From Gnetum montanum (taxonomy: Eukaryota; Streptophyta; Gnetopsida; Gnetales; Gnetaceae): a stretch of DNA of 64,000 bases. The notes beneath the pieces were generated by a model. The model was not told where the DNA came from, did no database searches, and worked only from the letters and a program-made list of their open reading frames with translations. How positions within the stretch are numbered: position 1 is the stretch's first letter; every line of letters begins with the position of its first letter. The DNA is taken from contig MNCI01021041.1 in the NCBI GenBank assembly GCA_015680685.1, forward strand, positions 32,956 to 96,955, given 5' to 3'. Positions 26,994-42,400 of this stretch are shown here, piece by piece. The translations under genes were made by a program, and so were the position numbers.

Positions 26994-29900
26994 NGAGGCC
27001 CATTTTTTAAACTATACCATTATTCATTACCAAAATACATATTCACCTCTTATAAAAATAGAAAATATTACAAAAAAAGAGTTACAAATGACATACCTCA
27101 AGTAGTCAAAGGGTCTTTCATACAACCCTCGTCCAACATAATAATGTTCCTTTTCATAGACCACCCACCAACATAAACTCAGCAGATTAGAAACTTAAAA
27201 AGAATCAAAGAAACATGCAATTAAAAACCTTTTAACATTGAATTCCCACCTGATGCATCCACTTTAGAAAACGGACAAGGGACCATTTGTCACATCTCTC
27301 AGTAAGCATGTGACAAGCCGGTATTCTCATAAGAAAACTGAAAAACAGTTGTGACACTGCATATATTCCCAAAACAACAACATACACTCGAAATATAAAT
27401 GAACTTGAGTTACGAGCACTGTAATCTTGAAGCCCCTTCCTGCATGACATCATGGGCAACTTATTACAATTTCCTGTGGTAAGAACTAAAAAATTTTAAA
27501 AATATGACAAATATCAAAAATTTGCATTATACATGTATGAACTCACACATAAAGATATGAAATGAATCCTGAAAGTGCACCAAACCAAAGAAAACGTAAA
27601 AAAATCCTGGAAAGAGCAACACTACGCGTTGCTGCATATGCTCCATACATCATCACAATATCAAGAATGCCTGAATATGTTGGGCAAGAATATCCTCATC
27701 AGGACTCAACTCTTAAAAGAAATGCAACTAAACAATCATCTATAAGTTACAATTTTTCATAGTTCAATGAATGGAAGCTTCAAAACAAGAATTCTCTGTT
27801 TGAGACGTTTTTCTTTTCTCTTAATTACTTTCAATAAACTTCATGATCATGAATGTTGGACCAACACTTAAAAGTTCTCTTATTGTCCTCCAGCTAATCT
27901 TGCTATCGTTGAAGCCGATAATAGTCAAAGCCTGCAACAGGAAATCATCAAAGGATGCTTAGAAATATAGAAAACAATTTTTAAATGGTCAAATAATACA
28001 AATAAAATACTGTATATTAATTACTGAAAAAATCTCCAATGAAAAACACTTTTTAAGAACTAGACCTGAAACATCATGGCAAGGAAGATCCACAATCGAT
28101 GAAAGCTATGATATAGATGAAAGAACGTTCGATGTTCTACAAAACATGTTTTTCCCATTCCATGACGACGTCTTGATATTTTCATAACCTGTTTAAGAAG
28201 TTACCAATAACCAAAAGTTCAAAAGGGCACCCAAGTCAAAAACTGCATGTGAAATAGCGAAATAGAATTAATGTTACAAGCAAATGTAATGAACCTAATA
28301 GAAATACAATTCTTTTATTCTAGCCCTCTGTGAATTTTTGCATAAACAAAATGCTTCAACAACTTGTTAAATCTATCACCTCCGGGTGGAACATCCCAAA
28401 TCATGAATTCTATGAAATGTTCCAATCAATTGTATTTGATGGCAGAGGATAGCAATTTCATTCTCTTTCTATCGGCCATGCATTCAAAAGCCATAGGGAT
28501 TTGAACATTTTGAAGTTTACAGTATAATCATTTAGAACTATCAATCAACTCTGTTACTGTGACTTCAAACAGTACAATAACAAACCATCTTTGCAGAGAT
28601 AATGTAATCCTCAAAATCATGTATGGCAGGTTCCTACAACAATTTTTAAAACTACATTCACTCAGATATAATCTTTGCCATGATTTTGACTTAAGTCTTC
28701 ATTGGAATTTCCATTACATGGAATAGCAGGTCACTATGCTAGTGTTCCTTACGGAAAAGGTGACAAAAAAATAATGGACGAGACAATGAGGAAAGAAGGT
28801 GTCAACATAGATAATTTTTCACCATGACAGCATCTTACAGTAATGGTAACTCTTTTATTCATGTACATAATACAGGTCACGATGGGTTGTAGTATCCATG
28901 TTGTATTGGTCTATCCAACACTATTAACGATTGAGATATGTTGCCTAAAAACCCTAGCTATGCTGCAGATACACATATATGTTATTGAAACCCTTGTCAT
29001 AACTATGATTGCGCAAAGCTACAGCACAATGCACTTGTGGATACATTAGCTTCTTAAATATGCTACTTAAATCTCTTACTGCTATTAGTGAAACATCCAA
29101 GAAGACATTACAGCATTGGGCTAGTGTACAGCACACAATGCATCTGAGTTTGCACACATGGCAAGGTAAAAAAATTGGAAGAAATCGGCTAAGAAGACTA
29201 AAAGGACAATCGCAAAGTTTAAAGATGAGAATGGTAACTTGATTCCTGAACAGGTTAGTATTGCTCTCGGTTTTGACAGGGGATTTACCCACACTGATGC
29301 CAATGCTATCAAGCAGAGTCGTTTCTAGCCTTGATTATCAACTTTCAGCTGCAGATATCCAAGCCCCCAATGAATATAGTGTTTAACATGCCGGTGAAAA
29401 CCTCACCAGGCACAAACAATATTATGACAAAATGCGGTAGGCGGTCAAGTATGATGCAGTTAACATGTTCTGCAAGTTCTGAAGGTCAAATTAAATTCTT
29501 GCTCCACTGAATACATCGTGGATAACTCTTAACTCTAAAAAATGCTAATGCCCAGGATGTTAAGGACTACTGCCTAATGTGTACTTGAAATACATTTATC
29601 ATATATTGAGATAATATCATTAAGGAAGAAAATATGGAAGTACACTAAGTGAAAGATATCTGTGGAATGAATAGAAGTACAATTAACTAGTTAGTTTTGT
29701 TTTAGGTGACTAAACTTTTCAGCAAACTTATCACCTTGTCAACAATTTACTGTATCTATTGACATAGAAATTTACAAACCTTTGATCCTTTCTTGCTAGG
29801 TTTGAAGAGAAAAGGTGAGCTCTCCTTGTTCCAGGGCCATCCTAGCTCAAAACAATTTCTAGACCTAAATAACATGAAGAGAAATTCATCCGTTCTTATA

Positions 29901-32900
29901 GCCTGAAAAATATTTTAAACCTGGATAAATCCCAAATAACATGAACAACCAACATACCAGAAGTATTCATTAAAGTCATCATAATTCCGCCATGCCGAAT
30001 GAGGTTCTTTCCCATTATCACAAACCGCTGATTCCTACACATACCATATTCACCATATTCACAAGGGCAGATAGATCCAGTTACCAAAGCACTGATCTAT
30101 GTATGTGTGATTGTCCACATTCAATCTTCCAACCTTAAGCATCAGCTAGTGTAACAAGGAAAATAACAAATTCCTCTAGTAACATTTTAATGATTCCAAT
30201 GCAAGAGATTCCTTGGACTCAACCAAATTCAATAGCCTTGATATTTTGGAAGTAAGCTTTCGAATGTAAGGATCAAATACTTACTGCAGCCAGTGATTCG
30301 TACAATGGCAAAATAACCTGCTGGAGAAAGGAAACCCCGTCTTCACCAATGCAACTCTTAGCAGGTTGTGGTACTTGTTGTTCCATAATTTCATCCAACT
30401 CTCTTGACATCTAAAAATAAGTGATTATGTTTAGTCAACTACGAATTTCAAATTTACATGATGTATTTTTAAATAAAACAAATTGTAATCTGTAAAAGAA
30501 TATTATATATATTAAGGAAAAGAAATTTCTGTTTTTCATCACATATCCTAGGATAACACAATAGCGGAAAAACCAAAACATTAAAAAGACAGGAAGAATT
30601 TGTTACAAAGTTCAGAAGAAAAAACTGTCAGGATATAAACATCAAAGACATTAATCTAATCAGTATATCACCCTTGACAAAAAGAAAAATATTTCTAAAA
30701 AGCTAAGCCCCAAATGTTTACTTACTTGATAAAAAAGATAGCATATGCACTCGGGCAAAAAACGTACGTTAGCAGCTTCTCCCCAAATCAGGAAATATAA
30801 AGAAACCAGCATCAATTTCTTTTCTTTTTGGATTGATTCAAAACTAAACAAACAAAATGCATTCAAACGATAGTCAGCTACTCGTAGATATAAGAAAGAT
30901 GAATGAAAACAATTTTATTTTATTTTATTTTGCTAAAAACATTACATTTTTTATGTGATACCTATGCCGCTGAGGAATGTTCAGATAACTGCACCACTTG
31001 ACATAATTTTCTAAAGACTTCTGAAAAACCATATGAACTGCCGCTTCATCTAACTTCTGCATTGGTATACAAAAAGAAGTCAAACCATGAAATTTCCCGT
31101 TATATATAGTGTAATATAACAGATGCATCCACATCTAATACAACAGAGAAATCACCTAAAGTACATGTCAATGCTCACTGTTAAATTGTTCCATGTACAC
31201 AGTAAAAATTCTTTTCTTAAAATAAGAACAGCCATGTATTAACATAACTTGGAACCATACCATTGTGTTCCTCTGTTGTCGTTAGACAAGTAACTTTGTT
31301 TTCTATCAACTAGAGTCACAACCAGTTGTAACTCAGCTCATTCTAATTATAACCAACTCCATCCAAATCACATCTATCTAAGGCTTATTCAAACCATTAA
31401 GATTTCAAATCCTTTAATAAGTACAAGATATAGCCTACTTTTAACAAGTTCTAGGAACTTTCTAAAAACATTTAATATGGAAGCTAAAATTTTATGATAA
31501 CATGAGAACTGAAAAATAAAAATTAAAAAAAAAAATCCTTTAGATTTCCCTATGAAGGTTGGATTACACTGAGGAGCCACTCTCAGCACTTATTTGTTTG
31601 CCATTATTATGGATGAGCTAACCAAAGATACCCAAAAGGATATCCCATAGTGTATACACTTTGCTGATGATATTGGTTTGGTGCATGAATCTAAGGAAGT
31701 ATTGACTGCAAAAATGGAGACTTGGAGAATCGCCCTAGAGTCAAAAGGGTTAAGGATTAGTTGTAGTAAAATAAAATACATAAAGTGCACTTTTAGTGGA
31801 AAAGAGATAATGGAGAAATGAAGATTAGAATCCATAATCAATAAGTTGCTCAATGTAAGCAATTCAGATGTTTGGGGACTCTGGTTCAAATTCATGGTGA
31901 GATTAACAATGATGTGACAACCAGAATTGAAGCAAGATGGAGAAAATGGCAAGAAGCTGATGCTGTGTTTTGTGTTAAAAGAATCCATGCTAGGTTAAAG
32001 GGTAAGTTCTACAACCAGACCTGTGATTCTTTATGGTGAGGAATGTTAGCCTATTAAAAAAAAAAAAAAACATTACGCCCATTAGGTGCTCATGACAGAG
32101 ATATGTATGCTAAGGTGGATGTTGAGTGTGACTACGAAAGATAGAATCAACTCATCTCTTAGTAGAGGAAGTAGAGGAGTAGCTCCCATAATATACTTGG
32201 TATGCTTGTACAAAGAAAGACATCCATGATTTGGGTATTAATGCTTATTTGGTTCATAATAAAAGTGAATGACATAACAGAACTGAAACTGAAACTAAAA
32301 AAGAAACAGTTAACATTCAGAAGTCTGCACATTTGTTTGGCAGGATTCAAATTATATACTAAGTACTAAAATGCAGTAAATGTTATAAACAATATATGTG
32401 CTAATACTTGAGATGTTCAAAAAAAAAACATTGTTAAGAATTTGCAAACAAACTTACCGGATCAATCTCTTCTGGGATCCGAAGACGAGCTTGTGCATTT
32501 GAAAGCAAAAGAACTACATGTTCGCGTTGATTTTTCACATTATCCTTCTGCATTTACCCACCATCCAAAACAAACTCAGAGAAGAAGACAAAACAATATT
32601 CCAAAGCACTAATTTTCTTGTTCAAAGATTCTTAGGAAAGCTACTAAGTCAAGAAATCATCTGACAGTATCATGACTTACTTACATTACCACAAATATTA
32701 GTAAATCCAAATAAATTTTTATTGAACAAAATTAACAGTTTTTTCAGTCTCCAAAACATGTTTGATTCCAAAAATTGGATCCCATCTCTGAAGAAGAGAA
32801 ATATTCAAATTTAATATGGGAGAAATTTGTCACCTATAAACAAAGTTTCATGACTTAGAGACAAAGTTCCATGTAAATTCACTTAAATGAGTTATCAACT

Positions 32901-35900
32901 GAGAATTCACCAGCAGGCGTAGCTTGTCAGTATGATATGTGACCCGTAGCCTACAGGTCAAATGTTCATTCCCAAAGTGCCATACTGAGATACAATTTAC
33001 GTGATCATTTTCCTACATTGTTAAAAAATTCACAAATATTCTAAAAGCTACAATAAAGCACTACAATACAAAGGAAAAGTTCAATCTTATGTAAAATTTT
33101 ATTTCTATGCAAATAGAAGATATCAAGGGATATGTTTGTTTCAGGCACAACGAGCAAAAGACAATTTGTACAAGACTGAGATCCAACGTTTGGTACAATG
33201 TCATCAACAACTTATAAAGATACAAGAAAAAACTGATATTAATCATTTTCCTAACTGAAGAAGTATTAAAAAAATGTAAAAAATCTGCTAGTAAAGTGAA
33301 ATTCTGGCAGTGAGAGAAATGGTTACTCTGCAAAGGAGCTCTGAGATCAAATGTTATGAAATAACTCTACGATAACTATGTAATTCTTCTATATTATATC
33401 GTTAGATTGCAAGGTTATTAATAGATGGAAGGAACCAATGTAGATAAAGCTTGGCCTAAACATTTTTAGGTAGGCCCAAAATATAGAAAGAAGGCAACCG
33501 CCAAAATTAATTTGTAAATAAATGAACGAATTATAATGTGGAAAGATATGTATTTTTCTTACATGATTGATACATTCAACTTTACACACTAAAATCAAAT
33601 TTATACTAAAAAATAAATCTCATCATTTGCTTTATTGTTCTGTCCAAAGAACCAAGAGAATAGTTCACTACAGTTACTCCACTAGTTCAATAAATATTAA
33701 GCTAACCAACAAATGCACTAACCTGAAATCCAAAAGTATACTGAAGAAGATCAAGAATGTCTGGTTTTCTAGTTTGAGGTACTTCGTAGTCCACCGGCAA
33801 ACTTGGCAAACCTCCAATACTGCTTAAAGCAGAGATAGCGGCCTTTACCTACAGGTTTTATAAAATTATGAATCAAATACAATAATGATGAAATGAATAA
33901 TGCATCACTGTGATTTGTCACTAAGCACATGCATGGCCGCTTGAAAAGGTGAAAGGATGAAAATACAAAATTGTGCAAATGGATACCTCAGGAAATAAGC
34001 TAATTGGATTTGCCATTGCAGGAGCATCTAGCGGTACAATATTGAAATCATATAAACCTTCTGTCTTTTCGGCATCTGACTTTATCACCCTCTTGAGCTG
34101 TTAAATAAAATCTTATCTGTTGAGTGTAGGCATCATATTTGCATCTTATACAAGCAGACGCTCCAATTTTACTATTATATGAAAGAAAAGGAGAAATGAA
34201 GTTACAAGTAACTAAACGGAAGAAAAGAACAGCTGGCACCTGCTCTGGAATTAATGCCTCAGCCTGATCAGGGGCCACGTCACTTGTCATTGCCTCAACA
34301 ACATCTCCTAGAACCTTCAGCGTTGCAAAAACTCTCTTCATATTACGGGCTCTTTTCTCCAACCTGCAAATTTAATGCTTAAATAATTGCATCATATAAA
34401 TTATGATCAAACTAATTAAAAGTTAAGCATAAGCAAATAAATCATGGATACAATGATAAGGATGGCTGATAATTGTTTAACACCACACGTATGCAAAGTG
34501 TAATAATTCTTTGTATCTCAAATAGACCATGAGTTCAGGTAATAAAAAGTCAAGTACTTACATGGTGGTTTTCACTTTGTTAATGCTCCTAATATTACTA
34601 ATCCCTCCCCAATTTGGAAATCTATAATACATTGGTCTTATCAGCATGTTTCTTTGCATAAGCAGCAGTAATAGATTAGAATACTCTACAAACAAAGCGT
34701 ATACCACTTTACACCCATGGAAAGAATGCAATATGTAGAAGACATCCAGAATCCCATTTTTACTCCATGCATTAGTCTCTGTGCTAATAAAATGCTTCAT
34801 GGAAAATCACCCACTGGTCAATATCTAGCATAGAAGAATATTATGAAAGATTTAGGTTGTGTCATATGTTCTTCAACAACAAAAATTCCTGATCATATTT
34901 TCATAAATTGCCCATTTACTCAGGATATTTAAAATGAGTTCAAGCATAGTGCTCATAGGTCACCACCTGCAACTAATTATGTGATGTGAACATCAACCAT
35001 TATAAACACTGAATCTTAGGTGTCTGACATGTATGTCAATCCTGCTGCGTGTATGTGTGTTTAAAGATAATTCAGCCTTGGTTCAAGGTCATTTTCCATG
35101 CTGGATGTGTTTGTCACAAGCAACTATGGCAAGCTACGAGTCACAACCACTTGCAGCCCTTCATTGTGAGGATTCCATCAAGAAATTCAGTTTTTGAGTA
35201 CACTACTAAGGAATACGAATTGCAGCCACTCACAATCTAAGATTGTTGGCTCATGCTAGTAGCAGCTAGCGGCAAGAACAAATTTCAGTTTCAGGAAGTC
35301 TCAGATAGTTTACTAATACAGGGAACTGTAAGTAATAGCCTATTCACAGTCAGGGACTGCTAGGAAGATGCAAGTCACAATTTGGTGGCATTTAAAAATT
35401 AAAATATGAATTCTTTTGAAATTGCTAGCTCATGCTGGCCACAGTCTTGTTGCAATTTGAGACTGCTAGTTCATGCTAGTTGCAGCAACTAGCAGTTTGC
35501 AAATTTTCATTTTTTAAAGAAGATACACATGCAAAAAGGAAGCCCAACGGTTGACCTAGTCTACAAATATGCCAAGGAGGTTCAAGGAGAATCTTTGACC
35601 ACCTAAGAAGAGGTCAGAGTGCCCATGAGCATAAGTGTATGTGCTCAATTGTTGTGCAAGCCTAAGTGGCTTGTGTTGTGAGATCTCTTGGTGAGATTTG
35701 TGTTGGGGATTTGGGGAAGGATGTATGCTTCCAAGTCCTTTCTGTGTTGAGTTGGATGCGTTGAGCTTGCTCCTCCATTCTTGATGTAATTCTCATCTTT
35801 GAATCTTAATTTAAAAAAGAAGATTTCTTTCTTCTTTCGTTTGTTTGTTTGTTGGTTGGTTTCTAATTGTCTACTCCAAGTGAATTAAGCTTGGGTTGTT

Positions 35901-36442
35901 CTAGTGTTGTGCAGGTTTTGAGGGGTATGGGCTCAAGCTCCACATCAGATTGGTATCAAAGCAATTGGTTTGGAGGCATCTACAAGTGGTTTTGAAGGTG
36001 TCTTCATCATTGTCTTGCAAGGGTTTGAAGATTTTGATCACTTTTAAAGACAATTTGAGGTATAACTCTTTAATTGGGCTTTGGGCTACTCCATTTTGAT
36101 GTTGCTCATAGTGTTCTTGGTTGAATTGTGTTGAATTCAGCATAATTGGACACCCATTAGCTTGGTTGTGGTAGGGTTTAATCCCATTTGTTTCATAATT
36201 GCACTTTCTTAGGTAAAGCATAGTTTGGTTTTGCTTAAATTGAAGCAATATTGTTGTGGGTATTTGGCATTTGTCGCCAGCTTTGTGAATTTGGTTGTGG
36301 GTGTTTCTGTTTGGTACTCACAACTAGAAAAGGAGTTGTGGGTATGTGTGTTTTGTACACATAGCTTTAAGAAGGCTTGTATCATAGAGGTGAATGCTGG
36401 AAAAGAATCCATGTAGCTGACCTCATTTTGTTGGGACAAGGC

Positions 36443-36479
<37 letters not shown>

Positions 36480-39400
36480 TGCTTGAAGAATGTTTGTGGG
36501 TATTGTATTTTTTGTGTCGATTGGGATTGTGTTGTAATTCTAAGTATAACACCTAAGTCTCTTAGTATAAAAGAGCTTTCAAGAGATGTGAAGAAAATGA
36601 AGGCTAATCTGTTTAGTATTTTGAAGAGAATTGAGAAGATATCTTCTAACCATCAAGGGAGGCAGGAAAATGTACAGTCTGATAAAGTAGAGGTCAATGA
36701 GAAAAGAAGTTCTCAAGTATCTCTTATTGGGGAAGGGAGTTTCAACACTCAAGGGTTTCAAGGGAGGAAAACAAGAGCTTCATCAATGAGACCAAAAGAT
36801 CTCAAAGTCCAAGATGGTGTATGCTACCAATCAAGGAGAGTTCCTACCTCATAAATCATCGAGGGTGAAAGATCAAAGCCAAAAGAGAGACCAAGATCAA
36901 GGACTTCTTCAAGGAGGTTCAAAAGCAACAATAGAAGGTATGAGACTCATTCTGTCTGCAATTGTTTTGTACCTTGTGGCAAGGGAAAAGAGACTCTAAG
37001 CCAAGTTGAAGTTATCTCATGGGAGATAGATGTGTCTTCTTACCAAGGTATGTGCAAGAATGCTTACTTTAATACTATTTTTGATGAATGTGATGCTAAA
37101 GCCATGGAGGATAGTTTAACATTTAAGTTGGCACCTCCAAAGTGGGATGAAGAGCTTGTTGGTGATTTCTTTTAAGAGGAGGAACCACTGGATTTGGGGA
37201 CTCCTATTTGGAATCTTAAACCTTCAAGTTTTGATGATGTTGGACAGCCGTATGTTGAACATCAAGTTGAACCAAGGTTGGATGGAAGAAGCCACAAGGA
37301 GGTAAGTAAGAGTAACCTTTACCTTGTAGACAGGTACTAAGATCTCTCATGATGAATGCTAGTATGTCACTTCAAATTGATAGTCGTTTGTTCAAATGTG
37401 GTGATGCAAGTTATGATCATTGTCTTGATTGTGATGTATTTGAGAGTCATGTTGTGTATGCTGTAAGCAATGTAACTTTTGATGCCATTGTTAGTGAGAG
37501 TAAGTCTAATGAAGGTAATGTGTTTAATTTTGTGTCTAATGATGATGGCTATTGGGGTAATCATTGTGAGAAGGTCATTATTGATGTTAGTGAAGTGTGT
37601 TGATAAACTTGATTGTCTTGGTTGTGATATGAATGGCCAGCATGAAGACAATTCAAGTGGTTGTGATGCTGATGGTGAATGAAGGTTGACTGAAAAACTT
37701 CCAAATAACAAGAAGAAGAGGAGAAAGAAGGGAAGGAAAGATGTTGGGCTGCGAAAGCCCAATGCTAATGATGCTTTTAAATTTTCTTGTTTTTGATTTG
37801 TTTCAGGTACAAATAATACATATGGAGTAAGAGTACTCAATTTGGAAGCACGGTGGATCCCATTGAGGATAAATGCTGAATTTCATCATTTGTAATAAGT
37901 CATGCATTCATACATAAGGATTGATTGTATGACATTATGTAGGATTCTTGTATGTCATTGTGTTTCGCAATTATGTTGTAAGTCATTGGAAAAGATTCTC
38001 TGGGCCAAATTATAAACATATACTATAAACATATAACTAAACTAGTAAATATAACAGTGAGAAAACATCATGCAGTGTAGGGTTGAGATGTGATGTTCTG
38101 TGAACTATGGATAAAGCCTGCCCAGTAAGAATGCACAAGTGCATCCTCATTGACCTTTTAACAATTCCAAGCAAGGAGTCAAAATACCATTAGGAGAATA
38201 TGTAGGAACTCACTCTGGGTAAAGGGCACCATTAAAAGTCTATACCCTATTTACTGTAATTGTTAAATCATTCTGTGTGCACCATACAATGAGCCACACA
38301 ACTCATTAATGTTATAAAGTATTTTTATTCCTTTGAACTATTTCAGTCTCATAGAGAATCCAAATTTTCCATATAATCATGGTTAACTAGCGCATTAGTG
38401 AAAATGTACAGAACTATGACAGCTCATTACTACAATTTTTGAGGGATGTATTGGAGAATATTAACAGATTCAGAGAGGAAATGTGCTATTTGATGTTTGG
38501 CTGTAACACCTATTGACCCTTAGCTATCAATCAATACTAACATCATGTACATCTTGAATAATCATCTAATGCTACTCCTGCATCACCGAATTAAATGGAC
38601 TATCAAAGCTGGCTATTCTCAAATAGTTAAATGACTTTTACCAGTTTAATTAACCATCGCATAAGAATGAGAAAAGTACAACCAGTTACTTTGTTCAGAC
38701 CCTTTGATTCAAGGCTAGTGCAGTGAATGTTCTCCTTCTAATAATGGCCAAAATTTGCAAAAGCTTATGGTGTATGAATGATGGTCCCAAACACGTAAAA
38801 TCACCAGAAAATCACAATCATACCAGACTGTACAATGCAAACATGAATAATAAAACCTATCGTCAAACTATTGCCTCGTTAAAGAAATTTTACTTACTCT
38901 TTATAGTCACCACTATAAGTTCCTGACTCTTGCATTCTCAGCTCTTCTTCCTGTAGTTCATCTACTTTATGTTTTTCCCTATAATGTTTATAGAATTCCT
39001 GAATACGAGCAAGATCTTGGCTTCGATCAAGTACACCTTCTCTTTTGGAGAGCTTTTGCTGTTATCCATAATTAGGTGATGGATAAAGAAAATACAATTT
39101 CTTAGTTAAAGGACCAGACATATGTTAAAAATGAATTTAATTTGGAAATCTGCATTATGTTAATAACAAACCTTAATCAGAGACATTAACCCAGTCTTGA
39201 ACTGCAACACGCCCCTTCCTTCACTATTAGGATCCAAATTTTGTGCCATTGAGTATGCATGCTCACAAACTACAAGAAGAAGAAAACAATGACTATAATA
39301 TGCATTTGAAATCAAAGAGACCAAATGTTATGCAGTAAGATGATATGATAAGGTGCTCTTGGCTGACATTTCAACCAGAAAGAAGCTAAAAGTTCAATTC

Positions 39401-42400
39401 ATGACCTCTGAAAACTCAAGAAATTCATTCTAGTAACTACTCTGTTCTCATGTATACATATTAGATAGCTGTAACGTCCATGTCAAAAATATGACATTCA
39501 ATCATTCAAATACACGTCTGCCTCCAATTTTTTTTGACTTGTACAGACCACACCATAGAAATCAAACATTATCAGCAGGGTATAATCTTACGGTTATGTA
39601 GGTTATCGTTCATTAGCCCCTTGATAGGCAAGTTTTAACTAAGGGATTTTTACATATATAGAGGGGAGTCTAATTTTAAAATGTTAATCATAATATCATT
39701 AAGACAACAAAAGGCTACATTTGACAGACTCAATTTAATTATTTTATTTCCATATAACAAAAGGACCATATACCTTATCAGTGAACATAGGCCTTCATCA
39801 TTGAATCACATTATATTTATCTCCTGATCTATTTTTCTGTTATTGTGCATTCTGCCTCACTGTTGCTATCGAAATCACTAGTTCCCTGCTTATAAGCTAA
39901 GGGCACCTTATGAATCACAATCGTACATTTTGCTGACAACATAAAGCAAGATTTACTTCCAAATAAAATTGGGAACAAAAATATTTTTTTTAATTTATCT
40001 GCTTGATATTCTAAAATGACCAGGAATGTGATAGCTCAAGTTGTAATCCATTTGTTCATCAATTTATAGAATGCAGGAACAGGTTTAACTGATGGCACAT
40101 GCCAGCTAAGGTACATAAAAAATATACATTCATATTGGCATCAGATAGATAAACAGCCATAAAATTCTCATAATATCATCTACGTACATTAATGGTCATC
40201 ATGATGAATAAATGGACCACATCATGGAGGCATCATGATGATGATAATGAATATTCTAACAATGCAGCAAAGGTAAATTTACTATCAATTAACGATGATG
40301 ATGATGATGATACATCAATAATGGTTTCGGTAGAATGATTTTATAAATAAAACATCATAATTCAAGATTATTTTATGTACCTATGTTTCGTATAGGTTAG
40401 GAATGTAGGAATGAGGAAATATGGAAGCGCATACCTAAGCATACCTAATGTAGGAATGTAGGAATGATGCATGTACAATACGTATTTCTCATTGCAGAGA
40501 ACATGCTCTTGAGCTTTTGGATAGCAAAGTGAATATCATGGGTGTTAAATGAAAACAAGTAACAAACATCACCCTGAGGCTCAAATACTTATCCTGCCAA
40601 GGCAGGTTCCTAGGAGGGTTGGTGAATGAGCGGAACCCTAACCTCTTTCAAGTGGCTGTGCCCAAGCTCGCCTTATGACTTAAGAAACATGCACCTTACC
40701 ATCACTCCAAGTGGTGGTCTCTTGTTAAATGAAAACAAGTAAATGCAACAATTTCATCAGACATGTAGATTCACGCAAGATTTGAATACCACCTTTGCAT
40801 TTCTATTGTATTATGAAAAATAATGCATATATATGTTTTAAATGTTTTTGTGAGATGTGTGTAAGAAATAATTTTGTGCTGTAAGCCTGAGTGCACCCAA
40901 CCGCTTGGGAGCTAATCTAACTCCAGAAACTCAAGAAGTATGACAATTCTTAAAGAGCATGCTCCCCTGAAACACAGATTTCCACTAATGTAAATTGCAA
41001 CTATGCCATTCAATAAACACAAACTCCTTATAATTAAAAATAGAGTCATTTGAATGAGATGACACTGGGTGCATCCACAAGCTCACTTTTATCCAGGAGA
41101 AGCGTAAGACACAGCTGGCAGGGAAAGCAGGTTCTTCTTGCGTGACAAGTTCTTAAAAGTATTTCTAAAGATACTCAACAAGAGAAGAACATGGTAGCCC
41201 AGCAGAATAATAGCTGCCTTTACGTTAACATCTACACTGATTTTATGAGCTAGTTTTTGAAAGCAATGTGAATTTCTAGATAAAAAGAGGGACACAAAAT
41301 TTCTCAAATTTTGTTCCAACGTATTTAGAAGGAGGTGCATTTTGAATCGTCCAGTAACAAAAAGATAAGGTTTATCCATGCTAAGTATATCATGTAAAAG
41401 AAATGGATCCATGATCGTGTATACATCCAAAAGTATCTTATCGATAACAAAAATATTGCAAATCCACTTTCTAATTTATTTCGGATACTTGAATCTGTGT
41501 GAAATCCAGAAAGCCTCCGGCCACCTAGTTGTAACCGTCGATATTTTATTTACTACCAAAATGCATACGATTATTTGCTAGAAAACTTGTCTAAACCATG
41601 TAAATAAGCCAAGAAATATGAAATTCACGCATCTGCAACATTACAAACTCATCCAACGCATAACAAAAAACACCAACCAACGCATTTTCGAAACCTACAA
41701 TGCAGAACGAGAAATGTGAACACAAACTTAGCTCAACAGCAAAGAATGCAGGAGAAGCAATAGAGGACTAAGCATAAGTAAATGCGCAAAGATGTGAACG
41801 TACCCAAGATTAGAGCAAATGCAAACTTGCAAGATCGAATCCGAACATGATCAAAAGTAACATCAGGTGAATGAATCTAAAATAAAGCAAACTCAGAAGT
41901 CACCAAACAAATGGCTCAGAAAACTACATCAACACATTCTAAAAACCGGCATAAACGGCACTGCAGTTACAAGATACTTCCAAGAAACAACTTAAGATAG
42001 TCGCGGAATTGCTGAACTCGTATAAAACACAAAGAAAATAGAGACGTTATGACCAAATCCAAGCAGTGGCGTAAACACGGAACTGGTCCAAAACATAACT
42101 AAAACCTGGAGGATACGAACAAATCCAAGACAAAAGGAAACATAACAGCAACGCGCTCCGCTAAGACATGAGCAAATCCAAAATCAAAGCAACTCGACGA
42201 ATCACATTAAGCAAAGCTTTAAAAACATCAACACTAACACAAAAGATCATGCAACACGGAAAAAATTGCAGCAAAATGCAGAAGAATCGTACGGATTCGT
42301 GCAACGTTGGCGTCCTCGGCCTGAATTTCGTCTGCAGCGTTGAGAATGGCGTCGATGTTGGCGGCGTTGAGCGATGAAGGAACGGTGGCGGCGAGGCCAC

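Larger units (their letters stand above)
25346..27096 (-). other. CALS10 intron 17 (1,751 bp) with assembly gap
   Basis: GT-AG intron between exons 17 and 18. Contains the 124-bp duplication and a 34-bp T run ending in N at 26,994. No coding sequence. Confidence 0.85.
34364..38897 (-). other. CALS10 intron 3 (4,534 bp)
   Basis: Longest intron, between QEEELRMQESG... and the exon starting LEKRARNMKRVF. Houses the probable LTR element and an RTE tail with a (ATG)n microsatellite. Confidence 0.85.

Noticed and set aside
36447-36854. 135-codon frame beginning with a run of Met
   Set aside because: The Met run is the (ATG)n tail of an RTE insertion read in frame, so the start is artificial.
37367-37840. 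157-codon minus-strand open frame
   Set aside because: Shadow frame of the LTR-like element in intron 3; no homology recognised.
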